Assembly: GCA_016794985.1 (NCBI GenBank)
Contig: JAEUIQ010000020.1
Span: 1-64,000, forward strand
Source of the DNA: Planctomycetaceae bacterium
GTDB taxonomy: Bacteria > Planctomycetota > Planctomycetia > Pirellulales > Pirellulaceae
DNA length: 64,000 bases
Direction of reading: 5' to 3'
A model generated the notes under the pieces. The model was not told the origin of the DNA and did no database searches. It saw nothing but the letters and a program-made list of their open reading frames with translations. The translations under genes and the position numbers were made by a program. The stretch's first letter is position 1; every line of letters starts with the position of its first letter. This document shows positions 26,877-36,254 of this stretch, in pieces.

Positions 26877-27545
26877 ATGTCGATTTTTAATTTGTTGGTG
26901 GCCGCGAACTTTTGCTTGGCTATGGTTCTGCAGGATACACCCGCCGAGGAAGTAAAACTAAGCGATTTTTCTTTGGTTCCCCGTGTTCCACTGGTGGAGA
27001 TTGTGCGACCCGAAGTGAAGTTACAGGAGGACATCATACGCCTCGAGGATTGGTACTTCAGCCAATTTCAATACCAATCGACGGAACCGAATCAAGCCCA
27101 GTTCGGCGTTCATGTGCGGAGGGCCGATGAGACCCTGCGAAAACATCTCAAGGTCAAATCTGGGCTGGGCTTGGTTGTTGAATTGATTGTTCCTGATTCG
27201 GGAGCTGCCCAGGCAGGAGTACAAGTCGACGACGTTTTGTTGAAACTGGATGATCAATGGCTGATCAATTCGGAACAGTTTACGACTTTAGTACAGAATA
27301 TGGAGATTGGGCAGACTGTGAAAGTGACCTTGATTCGCGAAGGCTTGAGTCAAGAGATTTCGGTGACTTTGACAAAAGCCATCGCCCTGAGCGAAGACGC
27401 GGGAAAGCTGCGATTCGATTTCGATCTCAAGTTTGCCCCGGCAGACGAGGTCCACAGCAAGTTGCCTGAAGCCGCCGACTGCGCTCAGTGCCATCAACCG
27501 AATTCCGCTTCAGACGCAAACTCTCATTATCCGGCAAACCGTTAA
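26877..27545 (+). CDS. PDZ-domain protein with a C-terminal CxxCH motif
   Basis: The protein is 222 aa. The ATG at 26877 has GGAAGGGA just upstream. A short hydrophobic N-terminus (LLVAANFCLAMVL) may be a signal peptide. A PDZ-like domain spans about residues 80-165 (GLGLVVELIVPDSGAAQAGVQVDDVLLKL split over two strands). The tail ends with DCAQCHQPN, a possible single haem c site or metal site. If it is exported, it could sense a peptide or redox signal for the sigma factor upstream; this is inference. Confidence 0.6.
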   Translation: MSIFNLLVAANFCLAMVLQDTPAEEVKLSDFSLVPRVPLVEIVRPEVKLQEDIIRLEDWYFSQFQYQSTEPNQAQFGVHVRRADETLRKHLKVKSGLGLVVELIVPDSGAAQAGVQVDDVLLKLDDQWLINSEQFTTLVQNMEIGQTVKVTLIREGLSQEISVTLTKAIALSEDAGKLRFDFDLKFAPADEVHSKLPEAADCAQCHQPNSASDANSHYPANR

Positions 27546-27548
27546 AGT

Positions 27549-28268
27549 TTGCCAAAAGTCGTGGTCGATGCTGCTGGTGAAGACAACGCTAATTCCATGC
27601 CTCACGCGGAGTTGCACGCTAGCATGCCGTCGAAAGCAGCCTTACCACGGAACGAAGTAATCAGCGATTACTTCCCGATGACACGCGAAGAGCTGGGCGT
27701 GCCGGCCGTTCCCATGATTCGCTTGGGAGGGACGGAGGATGCAGACCACTCGCGGACTGTTCCTCAGCCGCATGCTACCTTTTCGGCCGATAAAGCCCAG
27801 CGGTCATCGGAATTCACGGTGGCCGCTCGTTCAAGATCGAATACGATCACTGAACCAACGACGAGCCCGGCGTTGAAGTCTTTGCCAGATGGCGCACCAG
27901 GCCATGATGTGCGGTTTGTCGTTCGTCAAAAAGACCGCGAACCAAGTTTGGCTGAGATGGCCCAAGCGGCGTTCCCTGAAGGAGCATCACCGTTGTTGCC
28001 TTCGTCGAGCAGCGTCGTGGTGCCACAGTCGCGCGACTATCCTTATTGGTTAGTGGCACTGTTTCAGATTGTCTTGGGAACGATGGTGGTAATTCTCGTC
28101 GTCAAATTCGCCAACTTGATTCGAGAATCGACCTCCGGTCCAACGCGTCAAGTCATGGTGCCAAATCAGATGCAAACAGAGGAACCGCTGGAGTCACGGA
28201 CTGCGACTTGGGTTGGCAGTCGCGAGATTGGCAATTCAGGGTCGGAAGCTCCTGGGTACGGGTATTAA
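27549..28268 (+). CDS. Single-pass membrane protein of unknown function
   Basis: The protein is up to 239 aa. A long polar, Pro/Ser-rich N-terminal region of about 165 residues leads to one membrane helix near residues 168-190 (WLVALFQIVLGTMVVILVV) and a short tail. Start choice is uncertain: a TTG at 27549 sits four bases after the previous stop, and an ATG lies at 27597. It ends two bases before the ATPase start, so the two are surely cotranscribed and may interact. Confidence 0.55.
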   Translation: MPKVVVDAAGEDNANSMPHAELHASMPSKAALPRNEVISDYFPMTREELGVPAVPMIRLGGTEDADHSRTVPQPHATFSADKAQRSSEFTVAARSRSNTITEPTTSPALKSLPDGAPGHDVRFVVRQKDREPSLAEMAQAAFPEGASPLLPSSSSVVVPQSRDYPYWLVALFQIVLGTMVVILVVKFANLIRESTSGPTRQVMVPNQMQTEEPLESRTATWVGSREIGNSGSEAPGYGY

Positions 28269-28270
28269 AC

Positions 28271-29350
28271 ATGGCTGACCTGCAAGTGCCTGAAGTTTTG
28301 TTTTTGCGGCCGGCATCTCCGGCAGCAAGCCGCGGCGAGAAGAATTCGAGTCAGGCAATTACACCGCAGACGAGCGGCATTCGTGCTTCCGGCACCCGAT
28401 CGGTTCGAGACGTGATGGAAGACCTTCGTCGAGCCGAACGGACAAGTGAATTTGCGGACGTGCGCCCGACGATGGCTGGTGAGAGTAATAGCTTTCATGT
28501 CGTCGATCAACCGGGCCCAGAAGTTCCAGGTCCTCACTTCCGTAGTTCGTTGCTGCGGGAAGAGCCCGCGAGCGACATGGAGCCAAGCGGTGCGTCTGCC
28601 GGGCCAGTGCTTGAGGGTTTGCGTTGGCCAACGAAAGTATTGGAATTGAGCCGCCGCTGTCAGGTGCAGTTCGATGCGATCGGCAAGAAGATCTCGGGCC
28701 GTTCACGAGTTGGAATCATCGGTTTGGAGCCCAATTGTGGAGTAACGACGATTGCCGCGGCGGTGGCGCTAAGTTGCTTTGCTCGACACAATCGCCGACC
28801 TGCGAACCAACGCATCGAGACGATCTTGATCGATGCCAATCTGGCGCGTCCTGCGATTTCGACGTTCGTTGAGACTTCCCGTGCCACGGCTTGGCAGGAG
28901 TGGACGACCATTTCGAGCGAAAGCCTCCGCAACGCGGCGAACCCTTGCGACCAATTGAAGCTCCCAGGTGGGAATGGCATGCGAGTGTGGCCAATTTCCT
29001 GCGGTATTTGTGCAGAGGCAGCGCCCTTGAAGGCCGCGGGTATTGGAGCGGAACGCGACTCGGACACCGTTCGCTATTTCCTGCCCGTTCAGGCGGCTGG
29101 GCCGATTGCTCAAACTCTCAGCCGAGTTGTCGATCAACTGGCAGCGTCGGGAAACATGGTGATTGCCGACTTGGGGCACTTGGATCATTGGCGGCAACTA
29201 CAGCACTTGGCGACGATTGCCAAGGCGTTTGATCAAATCATGTTGATCGTTCCAGAGGCGCCTGATCGGCGTCAGGTTTCCAAAGCGATTTGGGAATTGC
29301 AGGATCTTGGTCAGACCTCTTGTCTGCTGATCGAAAACTTGCGGTTCTGA
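28271..29350 (+). CDS. BY-kinase/ParA-like ATPase with altered P-loop
   Basis: The protein is 359 aa. About 130 residues of polar sequence precede a Mrp/MinD/BY-kinase-type fold. The P-loop is GLEPNCGVTTIAAAVALS (about 151-168), with Val where the catalytic Lys of GKT should be. The Walker A'-like motif is ILIDANLARP (about 185-194), as in BY-kinases but with Asn for the second Asp. The Walker B-like strand is MVIADLGHL. No Tyr-rich C-terminal tail is present, so classical autophosphorylation is unlikely. It is the last gene of the sigma factor operon. Altered P-loops occur in other planctomycete copies that I recall. Confidence 0.65.
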   Translation: MADLQVPEVLFLRPASPAASRGEKNSSQAITPQTSGIRASGTRSVRDVMEDLRRAERTSEFADVRPTMAGESNSFHVVDQPGPEVPGPHFRSSLLREEPASDMEPSGASAGPVLEGLRWPTKVLELSRRCQVQFDAIGKKISGRSRVGIIGLEPNCGVTTIAAAVALSCFARHNRRPANQRIETILIDANLARPAISTFVETSRATAWQEWTTISSESLRNAANPCDQLKLPGGNGMRVWPISCGICAEAAPLKAAGIGAERDSDTVRYFLPVQAAGPIAQTLSRVVDQLAASGNMVIADLGHLDHWRQLQHLATIAKAFDQIMLIVPEAPDRRQVSKAIWELQDLGQTSCLLIENLRF

Positions 29351-29357
29351 TGCCTCG

Positions 29358-30446
29358 TTACTCTTCGCAACTCCCTTGTGCCTTGTGCCAGTTCCCGTCT
29401 GGTCGTACACCAGGTAGATCTTCTCTGTACCAATAATCCAAAGCGGCCAGCCATTGTTCGACATTCTTGGCTTTCGCCATCGCTTCGCGAACTTCTAGGT
29501 ATTGCGGATGATGCATGCTGTATTTGATTCCAAACTTCCGCATTGTGGGCCCGACGCGATCGGGACCGTAAAGCTGAGTGGCAAGATCAAAATGCATCCG
29601 GATCACTGCTTTTTGTTCGAACAGACTTGGTGGCGGTGGTAGCGCCCGACCAGCGGCCAATTCTCGGACTTCGTTAAAGATCCAGGGGTTGCCAATGGCT
29701 CCTCGGGCGACGGTCACGCCATCAACTCCAGTTTGTGCGATCATGTTTAGGCAGTCTTCGGCAGTGAACAAATCACCACTACCGAGAATCGTTCGCGAAC
29801 CAACATGTTGCTTGACTTCACGCAGGAACTCCCAACGACTTGGGCCGACGTATTTTTGTTTGACGGTGCGGCCATGCACCGTGATCCCTGCGACCCCCAT
29901 AGCAAAGGCACCATCCAAGATGCGAAAGAAGTTGTCGCGACTTTCGGAAGTATCATCCATACCGCGGCGCATTTTTAGTGTCACCGGTATCGATTCAGGA
30001 ACGACATCACGAGTTCGGCGCACGATTTCTAGCGCGACTTCAGGTTGTGAGAGATGGTAACCGCCTCGGCAGCGTCCCAAAACCTTCTTGACGGGACACC
30101 CAAAATTGATGTCGATGACATCGAAGCCGGCTTCGACCAACTTCAAGGCTCCGGCCGCGAACTGTTCCGGTTCGGCACCCATCAATTGGCCGGCTACCGG
30201 ATGGTCTTCATCCGACAAATGCAGAAAATGGCTCGTCCGTTTGCGGTCTTTCAACTCGACCAAAAACTTGTCCAACATGACTTCACACAGAGCGTAGTCC
30301 GCGCCAAAGCGTCTTGCGACCACTCGCATTGGCCAATCGCTATACCCAGACAGCGCTGCTTGAACCGCAGGGAAGCCGACCTTGACCGAGCCGATGGCCA
30401 ATGGCTTTAAGGTCGATTGCCAATCGATATCGAACGCGATCGTCAT
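29358..30446 (-). CDS. tRNA dihydrouridine synthase
   Basis: The protein is 362 aa. It reduces specific uridines in tRNA with FMN and NADPH. Typical blocks are ALSGYSDWPMRVVARRFGA, the active-site Cys in DINFGCPVKKVLGRC, SIPVTLKMRRG, AGITVHGRTVKQ and GVDGVTVARGAIGNPWIF. Length and order fit the Dus family, though I cannot assign DusA, B or C. The gene is convergent with the ATPase gene, with seven bases between the stops. Confidence 0.88.
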   Translation of the reverse strand: MTIAFDIDWQSTLKPLAIGSVKVGFPAVQAALSGYSDWPMRVVARRFGADYALCEVMLDKFLVELKDRKRTSHFLHLSDEDHPVAGQLMGAEPEQFAAGALKLVEAGFDVIDINFGCPVKKVLGRCRGGYHLSQPEVALEIVRRTRDVVPESIPVTLKMRRGMDDTSESRDNFFRILDGAFAMGVAGITVHGRTVKQKYVGPSRWEFLREVKQHVGSRTILGSGDLFTAEDCLNMIAQTGVDGVTVARGAIGNPWIFNEVRELAAGRALPPPPSLFEQKAVIRMHFDLATQLYGPDRVGPTMRKFGIKYSMHHPQYLEVREAMAKAKNVEQWLAALDYWYREDLPGVRPDGNWHKAQGSCEE

Positions 30447-30806
30447 TGAACGAAATTTCGAGAAAAAAGCAGGTAGGGAAAATGCGGCGACTCGAGTTCC
30501 GCGCCAGCTTCAACCTAAACGCGGAATGGATCTTTGTCCAGCGGAAGAGTTATTACAATCCGATCGACCCGCTCGAACGGAAATTGGGTCTCTGCGGATT
30601 GTCGCGGACCGCCGCGGCGGTCGGATTCTATTAGTTACAACCCGTTTGATCGTAAAGTTGACTAAAACAGCGCATTTGCTACTGGTTGAACTACAATTTC
30701 TCATGGAGGCGCCAAAAGTTGCGAGGTAGGTCAACGGAGTGGCAGCTCGTCCGGTGCCCAACAACTCACGCTAGGATTCATTGGGCGAAACCCTTTTCGG
30801 ATCGCA
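30447..30806. other. Divergent spacer before the transglutaminase-like gene
   Basis: No supported gene lies in this 360-bp interval between divergent starts. A 50-codon frame at about 30481-30634 has no family features. I do not see a clear promoter. Confidence 0.5.
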
Positions 30807-31895
30807 ATGATCATGACTCAGCGACATTTTCGGCCAAATCTTCGCATCGCGATAGCTTCGACCGTCCGCCAGGCGTGTGGCTTGGTGATCGGAGCACTGT
30901 GGTTTTCGGCGGCACCCTGCGCAGCACAGGAGGAAAAATCAGGTTCTCCGCTCGAACAAAGTTCATCATCCATCGGGCCTGATAAAACGCCCTTGGACGA
31001 ATCGAATTCGCCACTGAGCGATTCCGCGTCCACAACGTACGGAGTCCGGATTGGTGAGGCCCAAGTGGTACGATATCAAATCGGTGCCAAGATCAAGACG
31101 GGACCGGCGCCATTCACCGGCATCACTTTGCGATTTCCGGTGCCGAACGATTGGCCGGAACAAAAGGTCAATGTTGTCGATGAAGAACTGTACGACCGTG
31201 CCAAAGATATCGAGTACCGGGTGCTGGACTCGGGTGTTCGACAAATGATGGTGGCCATTCCACAGGTTCCGGCCGAGACGGAAGCCAACGTGTTGATCAC
31301 CTACGAAGTCGCGATCAGCCCAATTCTGGCTCCTGAGCAAACCACCGGCTTGAAAAAGCCGAAGAAGGTCACGAAGGAAACCAAGTTCTTCGTGGGCGAT
31401 TCACCGATGATCGAGACGAGGGACAAGAATCTGAAGAAGTTGGTCGCCGAAATCACGAAGGACGAACAGGATCCGTGGGTGGCACTGAGTGCGACGCATC
31501 GATGGATCTTGGACAATGTTTCGGAAACGGTTACCAAACCGCAGAGTACCGAAGACACGCTCCAGACCAAACAAGGATGTAATGAAGACCGAGCGGCTTT
31601 GTTTGTAGCGATGGCTCGTGCCTTTGATGTTCCAGCTCGATTGGTCATGGTCGAGGGAGGACAACATGCCGAGTTTTGTTTGGAAGATCCTGCTGGCAAA
31701 TTGCATTGGTACCCGTGTAGCTTCCGAGGTAGTGGCGAATTCGGTTCGTTAACGAACCCGGCGGTGGTGTTCCAAAAAGGGGACAATGTCAAAGAACCGG
31801 AAGCTGGCAAACGAGTGCGTTTGATCCGCGAGCATGTTCATGGGAAGGGCAGTGCAGCGCCGCAAGTTGAAATCGTGCGGCGGGTTGTGCAATAA
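30807..31895 (+). CDS. Secreted transglutaminase-like protein (copy 1)
   Basis: The protein is 362 aa with a signal peptide at the N-terminus (VIGALWFSAAPCAAQ). A beta-sandwich-like region (about 80-190) with TLRFPVPNDWPEQKVNVVDE precedes a transglutaminase-like core. Its catalytic residues are C258 in KQGCNEDRAALF, H287 in GGQHAEF and D294 in CLEDPAG. The fold can act as a protease, deamidase or cross-linking enzyme. The gene resembles the one at 34788 over most of its length, so they are paralogues. Confidence 0.75.
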   Translation: MIMTQRHFRPNLRIAIASTVRQACGLVIGALWFSAAPCAAQEEKSGSPLEQSSSSIGPDKTPLDESNSPLSDSASTTYGVRIGEAQVVRYQIGAKIKTGPAPFTGITLRFPVPNDWPEQKVNVVDEELYDRAKDIEYRVLDSGVRQMMVAIPQVPAETEANVLITYEVAISPILAPEQTTGLKKPKKVTKETKFFVGDSPMIETRDKNLKKLVAEITKDEQDPWVALSATHRWILDNVSETVTKPQSTEDTLQTKQGCNEDRAALFVAMARAFDVPARLVMVEGGQHAEFCLEDPAGKLHWYPCSFRGSGEFGSLTNPAVVFQKGDNVKEPEAGKRVRLIREHVHGKGSAAPQVEIVRRVVQ

Positions 31896-32001
31896 CGTTG
31901 ATTATCGCAGGGCCTACGAAGCCGATAACTTAGCTCGGATGCGGCGATTCGGATTGGACACGAGTTGGATGTCGTCCACTCGACTCCATTTGACGGTAAA
32001 C

Positions 32002-34518
32002 TCAGTCGTGTGGCGTTGAACTCTCCGAACGCTGCGATGATTTTAGCCATCGGACCAGATCACCGTTGATGGTCGGTTGCGGCAGGATCTCGATGTTCGG
32101 CTTGACCACCGTCTGCAATTGTTGAATGTTTGCCAACTCGCCTGGGTCCGGCGTATCGCCATCGATGATCACCACGACGCGAGTGAACTGCTGCAATTTG
32201 GCCAGAGTCGCTAGAAACCGTGTCGGCCACAACGAGCAATTGAGGATCAGAATCCGCCGATTGGTCAGGGCGGGAAGCAGATCAAGCGCATTGCCCGACT
32301 CCAAATTCGAAATCTGGAAGGCCTCACCCGCATCCGCGCTCGGGCGCGCTGCTAAATTGGCAGCCAAGGTGGCAAATTCGTTTCCGGGTGAGTCCAGGAC
32401 TTCTACCAACCAAGATTTTCTCAGTAAGATCGAAAAGTCATCGGCCTCCCCGGTTTCGAAACCAGAAATGGTGGACAACGTCATCCAATCTAACTCATGG
32501 TTCAAAGTGAGAATGCCAGAGTGCATCGTGCGGCTGTCTCGCCAGATTCTAGTATCGATCCCGATTATCCGTCCCAGGGAATCCGTTGCCAAGGTTTGAG
32601 TATTCATGTTGGCAGGCAACACGCTTGCCGATTTAAAAAGCAATTCCAACGGTTTCGGTTCGATAAACATAATTTCAGCTGAATTGGAATATGACGTGAT
32701 TGAAACCATATTGCGCCACGGTTCGGGTATTCGTTGACGAACGTCCTCCGCAAGGAGCGCGGAAGATTTGTCTTGGCGAATGCTGATTTGCCCACCGTTA
32801 TAGACTTGTTGAATGTACCATTCGTGTTTCTCGATGAACTCGTCAATGTTCGATAGTTCGAACGACACCCAAAAATTGGCAGGAAACGATTTAGGTGACT
32901 GAGAAAACTTGCAATCGACCAGGGTCAGAAGTTGGCGCGTCGGGCCACGAATCTGGTCGAAATCGATGCCGTCGAAGAAGCAATTGTCGAAGCGAATTTG
33001 GTGCAGTTTACTGGTAATGCGCGCCATGTCCTCGGCATCGACGGTGCCGCCGTAGACTTCCCAAGCGAATGGATAAATGGTTTGAGGCAAATCCTTGAGA
33101 CGTAGCTTCTGTCCGTCAATCTTCAAAACCGAGTTAGCGGAGTCGCAGATATCTGTTGGATCGCTGATCGGGAAATCCATTTGCCAGTAGACTTCAGAAA
33201 AGCAAGCTTCGATTTGGTTCCGAATCGAGGTCCAAGCGGGGTCCGCCGTCATTTTCTTGCTTACTGTGCAAAAGATGACACCGTCGCGTCGAACCATCAA
33301 GGAGCGGTCCCAATAACTGTATCGCGATTCGAAGCCGCGTCGGACTTTCTCGTCGTCATCTTGCAAGTCTTGCAACCGCGCCACGGATGTCGCGCGGTCC
33401 CACGCTTGCGAGTCGGCGGTCCACCAAACAGTCACATGGAAATATCTTGGTAAGACGGCACTGCATACCAAGATCGCCACGAACAACAGACTTGCCCAGG
33501 CGGTCCAGACACCGTATCGCGCCCAGCCGAGTGGACGAACATTGTTTGGTTCCGCAAAGCGTTCGTCATTGCTCGTTGGACTCTTTCGCAAACTGTTGAC
33601 GATCGCTGATGGTAAGTAGAGGATCGCTCGATCGCGAAAGAAGCAACTCGACCAAAACGCCAGCAATTGACTGGCGGCAAAACCTGAGAGTAACGGCAGC
33701 CACACTCGGAATGTTATTCCCGTGGGTCCGTTTGGTAACATGAAAGGCTGTTGGAAGTGGTAGAACCAAGCTAAAGCATGGAGTCCAGCCGGAATGGTCA
33801 ACCAAACCACATGGAAAAGTAAACGGCCCCACCAGCGTTTTCGTGCGGTGATGGCCCAATAGAACGGAACCATCGCGAGCAACGATAGAAACGAGACTGG
33901 TACAGCCAGCAGGATCCATACCCCAGACGCTTCGGTTTCCAACCGTCCAACTTCCAAGCTGGACTTGAGCCAGATCGTCGCGACCAGGAGAATGGCAATT
34001 CGAATGGTCCAAGGGTGCCATAAGAAACTGCTTGAAGTCGGAGTTTCGGCCAGCAACGGTGTGGTCGCCTCGTTTTTCTGGGCCGTTTGCAATGTGAGGT
34101 TCCGAAAAAACGGATGTGCCAACCATATCGACAATAGCGGGACCAAGCCCAATCCCCAAAACCGGACATCCATCTCGTCCCTTGTCCTCCCTCCGTCGGG
34201 AAATATTTCATCAAGGGATATTCGGACGATTGCTTCTAGTTCCTTCGTTGCTGGCGAGAGGAGCCAAAGACCAATGGCCGCGAGACCGCCCCAAAAACAT
34301 CGCTCCAACGCAGTATGTCGGGTAAACAAGAGTTTCTGGCACAGCACGACCCAGACTCCACAATAGAATCCAACTAACGTACTGAGTTTCGAAACCGTGG
34401 CGGGGTCCAAATCGTCGCCCACAATCCAACTCTGGTGCAACAGGCAGCCGAGAAAGGCCAGCATGGCCCATAAGGTTCCCAGCAAGGCGAGCCAACGACT
34501 TGATTGTATGGAGCACAT
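32002..34518 (-). CDS. Large polytopic membrane protein with C-terminal soluble domain, unknown function
   Basis: The protein is 838 aa. The first 400 residues contain about seven or eight hydrophobic segments in pairs. The remaining 430 residues are soluble, with two repeated-looking blocks rich in Leu and Asp (for example RQLLTLVDCKFSQSP and NRRILILNCSLWPTRF), which could be irregular leucine-rich repeats. I recognise no family. It is flanked on both sides by transglutaminase-like genes on the opposite strand; it is divergent from the one at 34788 and convergent with the one at 30807. Confidence 0.65.
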   Translation of the reverse strand: MCSIQSSRWLALLGTLWAMLAFLGCLLHQSWIVGDDLDPATVSKLSTLVGFYCGVWVVLCQKLLFTRHTALERCFWGGLAAIGLWLLSPATKELEAIVRISLDEIFPDGGRTRDEMDVRFWGLGLVPLLSIWLAHPFFRNLTLQTAQKNEATTPLLAETPTSSSFLWHPWTIRIAILLVATIWLKSSLEVGRLETEASGVWILLAVPVSFLSLLAMVPFYWAITARKRWWGRLLFHVVWLTIPAGLHALAWFYHFQQPFMLPNGPTGITFRVWLPLLSGFAASQLLAFWSSCFFRDRAILYLPSAIVNSLRKSPTSNDERFAEPNNVRPLGWARYGVWTAWASLLFVAILVCSAVLPRYFHVTVWWTADSQAWDRATSVARLQDLQDDDEKVRRGFESRYSYWDRSLMVRRDGVIFCTVSKKMTADPAWTSIRNQIEACFSEVYWQMDFPISDPTDICDSANSVLKIDGQKLRLKDLPQTIYPFAWEVYGGTVDAEDMARITSKLHQIRFDNCFFDGIDFDQIRGPTRQLLTLVDCKFSQSPKSFPANFWVSFELSNIDEFIEKHEWYIQQVYNGGQISIRQDKSSALLAEDVRQRIPEPWRNMVSITSYSNSAEIMFIEPKPLELLFKSASVLPANMNTQTLATDSLGRIIGIDTRIWRDSRTMHSGILTLNHELDWMTLSTISGFETGEADDFSILLRKSWLVEVLDSPGNEFATLAANLAARPSADAGEAFQISNLESGNALDLLPALTNRRILILNCSLWPTRFLATLAKLQQFTRVVVIIDGDTPDPGELANIQQLQTVVKPNIEILPQPTINGDLVRWLKSSQRSESSTPHD

Positions 34519-34725
34519 AAGTGAGTATCGATTGTTAAAACTTGAACGCCGCTCTCGTCACCGCGAACCACGAGTTTGGCGGATGCCGTGGAATCTGCAG
34601 TTTAACGTTATGGCGATTCGCCGAGTTCGTCAATCATGTTGGAGCGGTGCCAAGGACGATCCGAATATGGGACCAATTCCAGGGACTGTAGGCGGGAAAA
34701 ACTATCGTCCCAGCCAACCGCGGCG

Positions 34726-34731
34726 TATAAT
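34726..34731 (+). promoter_or_regulatory. Possible -10 box TATAAT within an inverted repeat
   Basis: TATAAT at 34726-34731 is 57 bp before the start at 34788. A convincing -35 box is not visible at the normal distance. The box overlaps the left arm of a perfect inverted repeat. Confidence 0.4.
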
Positions 34732-34760
34732 GGGAGAGCGGCCATCAGACCTCCCATTAT
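34727..34760. promoter_or_regulatory. Perfect 10-bp inverted repeat upstream of transglutaminase-like copy 2
   Basis: ATAATGGGAG (34727-34736) is the exact reverse complement of CTCCCATTAT (34751-34760), with a 14-base centre. It lies in a divergent intergenic region, 27 bp before the ATG at 34788. It could be an operator or a 5'-UTR hairpin. Confidence 0.5.
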
Positions 34761-34787
34761 CCTTTCCGATCGCAGAGTCGCGAAAAC

Positions 34788-36188
34788 ATGTTCTCGTTGA
34801 TTCAAATTCACTTGATGTTTGGGCATACTTTGCCGGCAACCATAAAGACGGTCCCGAACTCTACCGTGCTCGCATTCTTGGCAGTTGCTTTTGTTCTATC
34901 ATTGCCGGTGGTAACGATTGCCCGGGTTCAAGAGGTTGATCCATTGGGGCGCCCTATCAAACCGAGTGGTCCCCAAGCTGGGGCGGCAGCGAATTCATCT
35001 CCGACTCCCAACTCGAAATCGGCCGCAGCAAACAAAGACAAACTGGCTCAAGAGACTGAACTGCCAAATTCGCCGGTCAAGCCAAGTGGTCGAAACAGCC
35101 TCCGCGATTTTGTTCCCGAAGAGCTCGATGTGCCCCAACTGCCGAAGACTCGCGACTTCGAGGCGGAATCGAAGGGCACGGCTCGGTTGACCATCGCTCA
35201 GCAGGACAAGGCCGGATCAACTCCAGCCCAAGCCGAGAACATTCGTACGGTCGCGGCGGATGGCGAAATCTTGGTTGCTCCGCATGGTGGCTTTCGTTTG
35301 GTCAAGCGAAGCTCGAAGGTGTGGGAGTTCGGCGTCGAGATCGCGGCGGGTGCCGGTCCTGTCCGCGGTGCGATCGCGGTGGCTCCGGTACCGATCGAAT
35401 TCCCAGAGCAAAAGCTAACGGTCCTTAGTGAATTCAAATCGCCCAACGTGGCCAGTGTCAAGATGAAAGACTTCGCTGGCCAAGGTCGGCAGATGATCGT
35501 CAATGTTCCCAACATGAACGCGGGTGAAACCGCCCGAGCCACCATCACCATGCGATTGGATCGCTACGATATCGTGGCACCTGAATCGCCTGTCGAATGG
35601 AAGTTTGTCGAAAAGGGCCAGCGAGAGGGTCGCTTGTTTTTAGGGGAAAGCCCTTTTATTGAGACAACAAACAAACGCTTCAAAGAACTTGGCGAAGAAA
35701 TCGTCAACGCGGAGGAAGAACCTTGGCAGCAAGTGGAGTCCATTTACACGTGGCTGCAAAAGAACATTGCTTACGAATTCGATCAGACGATTCACTCGTC
35801 ATTAGATGCCTTGGCCACCAAGCGAGGAGACTGTGAAGAATTTGCGTCCTTGTTTATCGCTTTATGTCGAACGCGAGGAATTCCGGCCCGCGCCGTATGG
35901 TGTAACGATCATACCTATCCAGAGTTCTTGATGATGACACCGAGTGGCGAGGCTGTCTGGTTGCCGTGCCAGTTGACGACGCACGAACATATCTTCGGCC
36001 AAATGTTCGACGATCGTCCCATTCTGCAAAAGGGGGACAAGTTTACGGTGCTGGGTGGAAGTCAGCCCAATCGTTATCTGGAAGCAAAGATGAAAGCCGC
36101 TTCGGCAGTGTCTCCTCAGTTCAAGTGGATTATTCAGGAAGTTGACCCAGCGAAACTCGATCAGCACGACTCGCCATTGGGTAATTAG
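34788..36188 (+). CDS. Secreted or membrane-anchored transglutaminase-like protein (copy 2)
   Basis: The protein is 466 aa. A hydrophobic N-terminal helix (about 26-44) precedes a polar Pro/Ser/Lys-rich stretch of about 80 residues. A beta-rich region (about 150-260) repeats the theme VPIEFPEQKLTVLSE seen in copy 1. The transglutaminase core has C349 in TKRGDCEEFASLF and H375 in NDHTYPEF. The catalytic Asp equivalent is probably in the following strand but I cannot fix it. The role is probably protein modification or proteolysis outside the cytoplasm. Confidence 0.75.
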   Translation: MFSLIQIHLMFGHTLPATIKTVPNSTVLAFLAVAFVLSLPVVTIARVQEVDPLGRPIKPSGPQAGAAANSSPTPNSKSAAANKDKLAQETELPNSPVKPSGRNSLRDFVPEELDVPQLPKTRDFEAESKGTARLTIAQQDKAGSTPAQAENIRTVAADGEILVAPHGGFRLVKRSSKVWEFGVEIAAGAGPVRGAIAVAPVPIEFPEQKLTVLSEFKSPNVASVKMKDFAGQGRQMIVNVPNMNAGETARATITMRLDRYDIVAPESPVEWKFVEKGQREGRLFLGESPFIETTNKRFKELGEEIVNAEEEPWQQVESIYTWLQKNIAYEFDQTIHSSLDALATKRGDCEEFASLFIALCRTRGIPARAVWCNDHTYPEFLMMTPSGEAVWLPCQLTTHEHIFGQMFDDRPILQKGDKFTVLGGSQPNRYLEAKMKAASAVSPQFKWIIQEVDPAKLDQHDSPLGN

Positions 36189-36254
36189 GAGAGCTATTTC
36201 TTTCTGTCGAAGGGCCAACTCAATGCGATGCGCGGCTAGAGCTTCTTCTTAACG

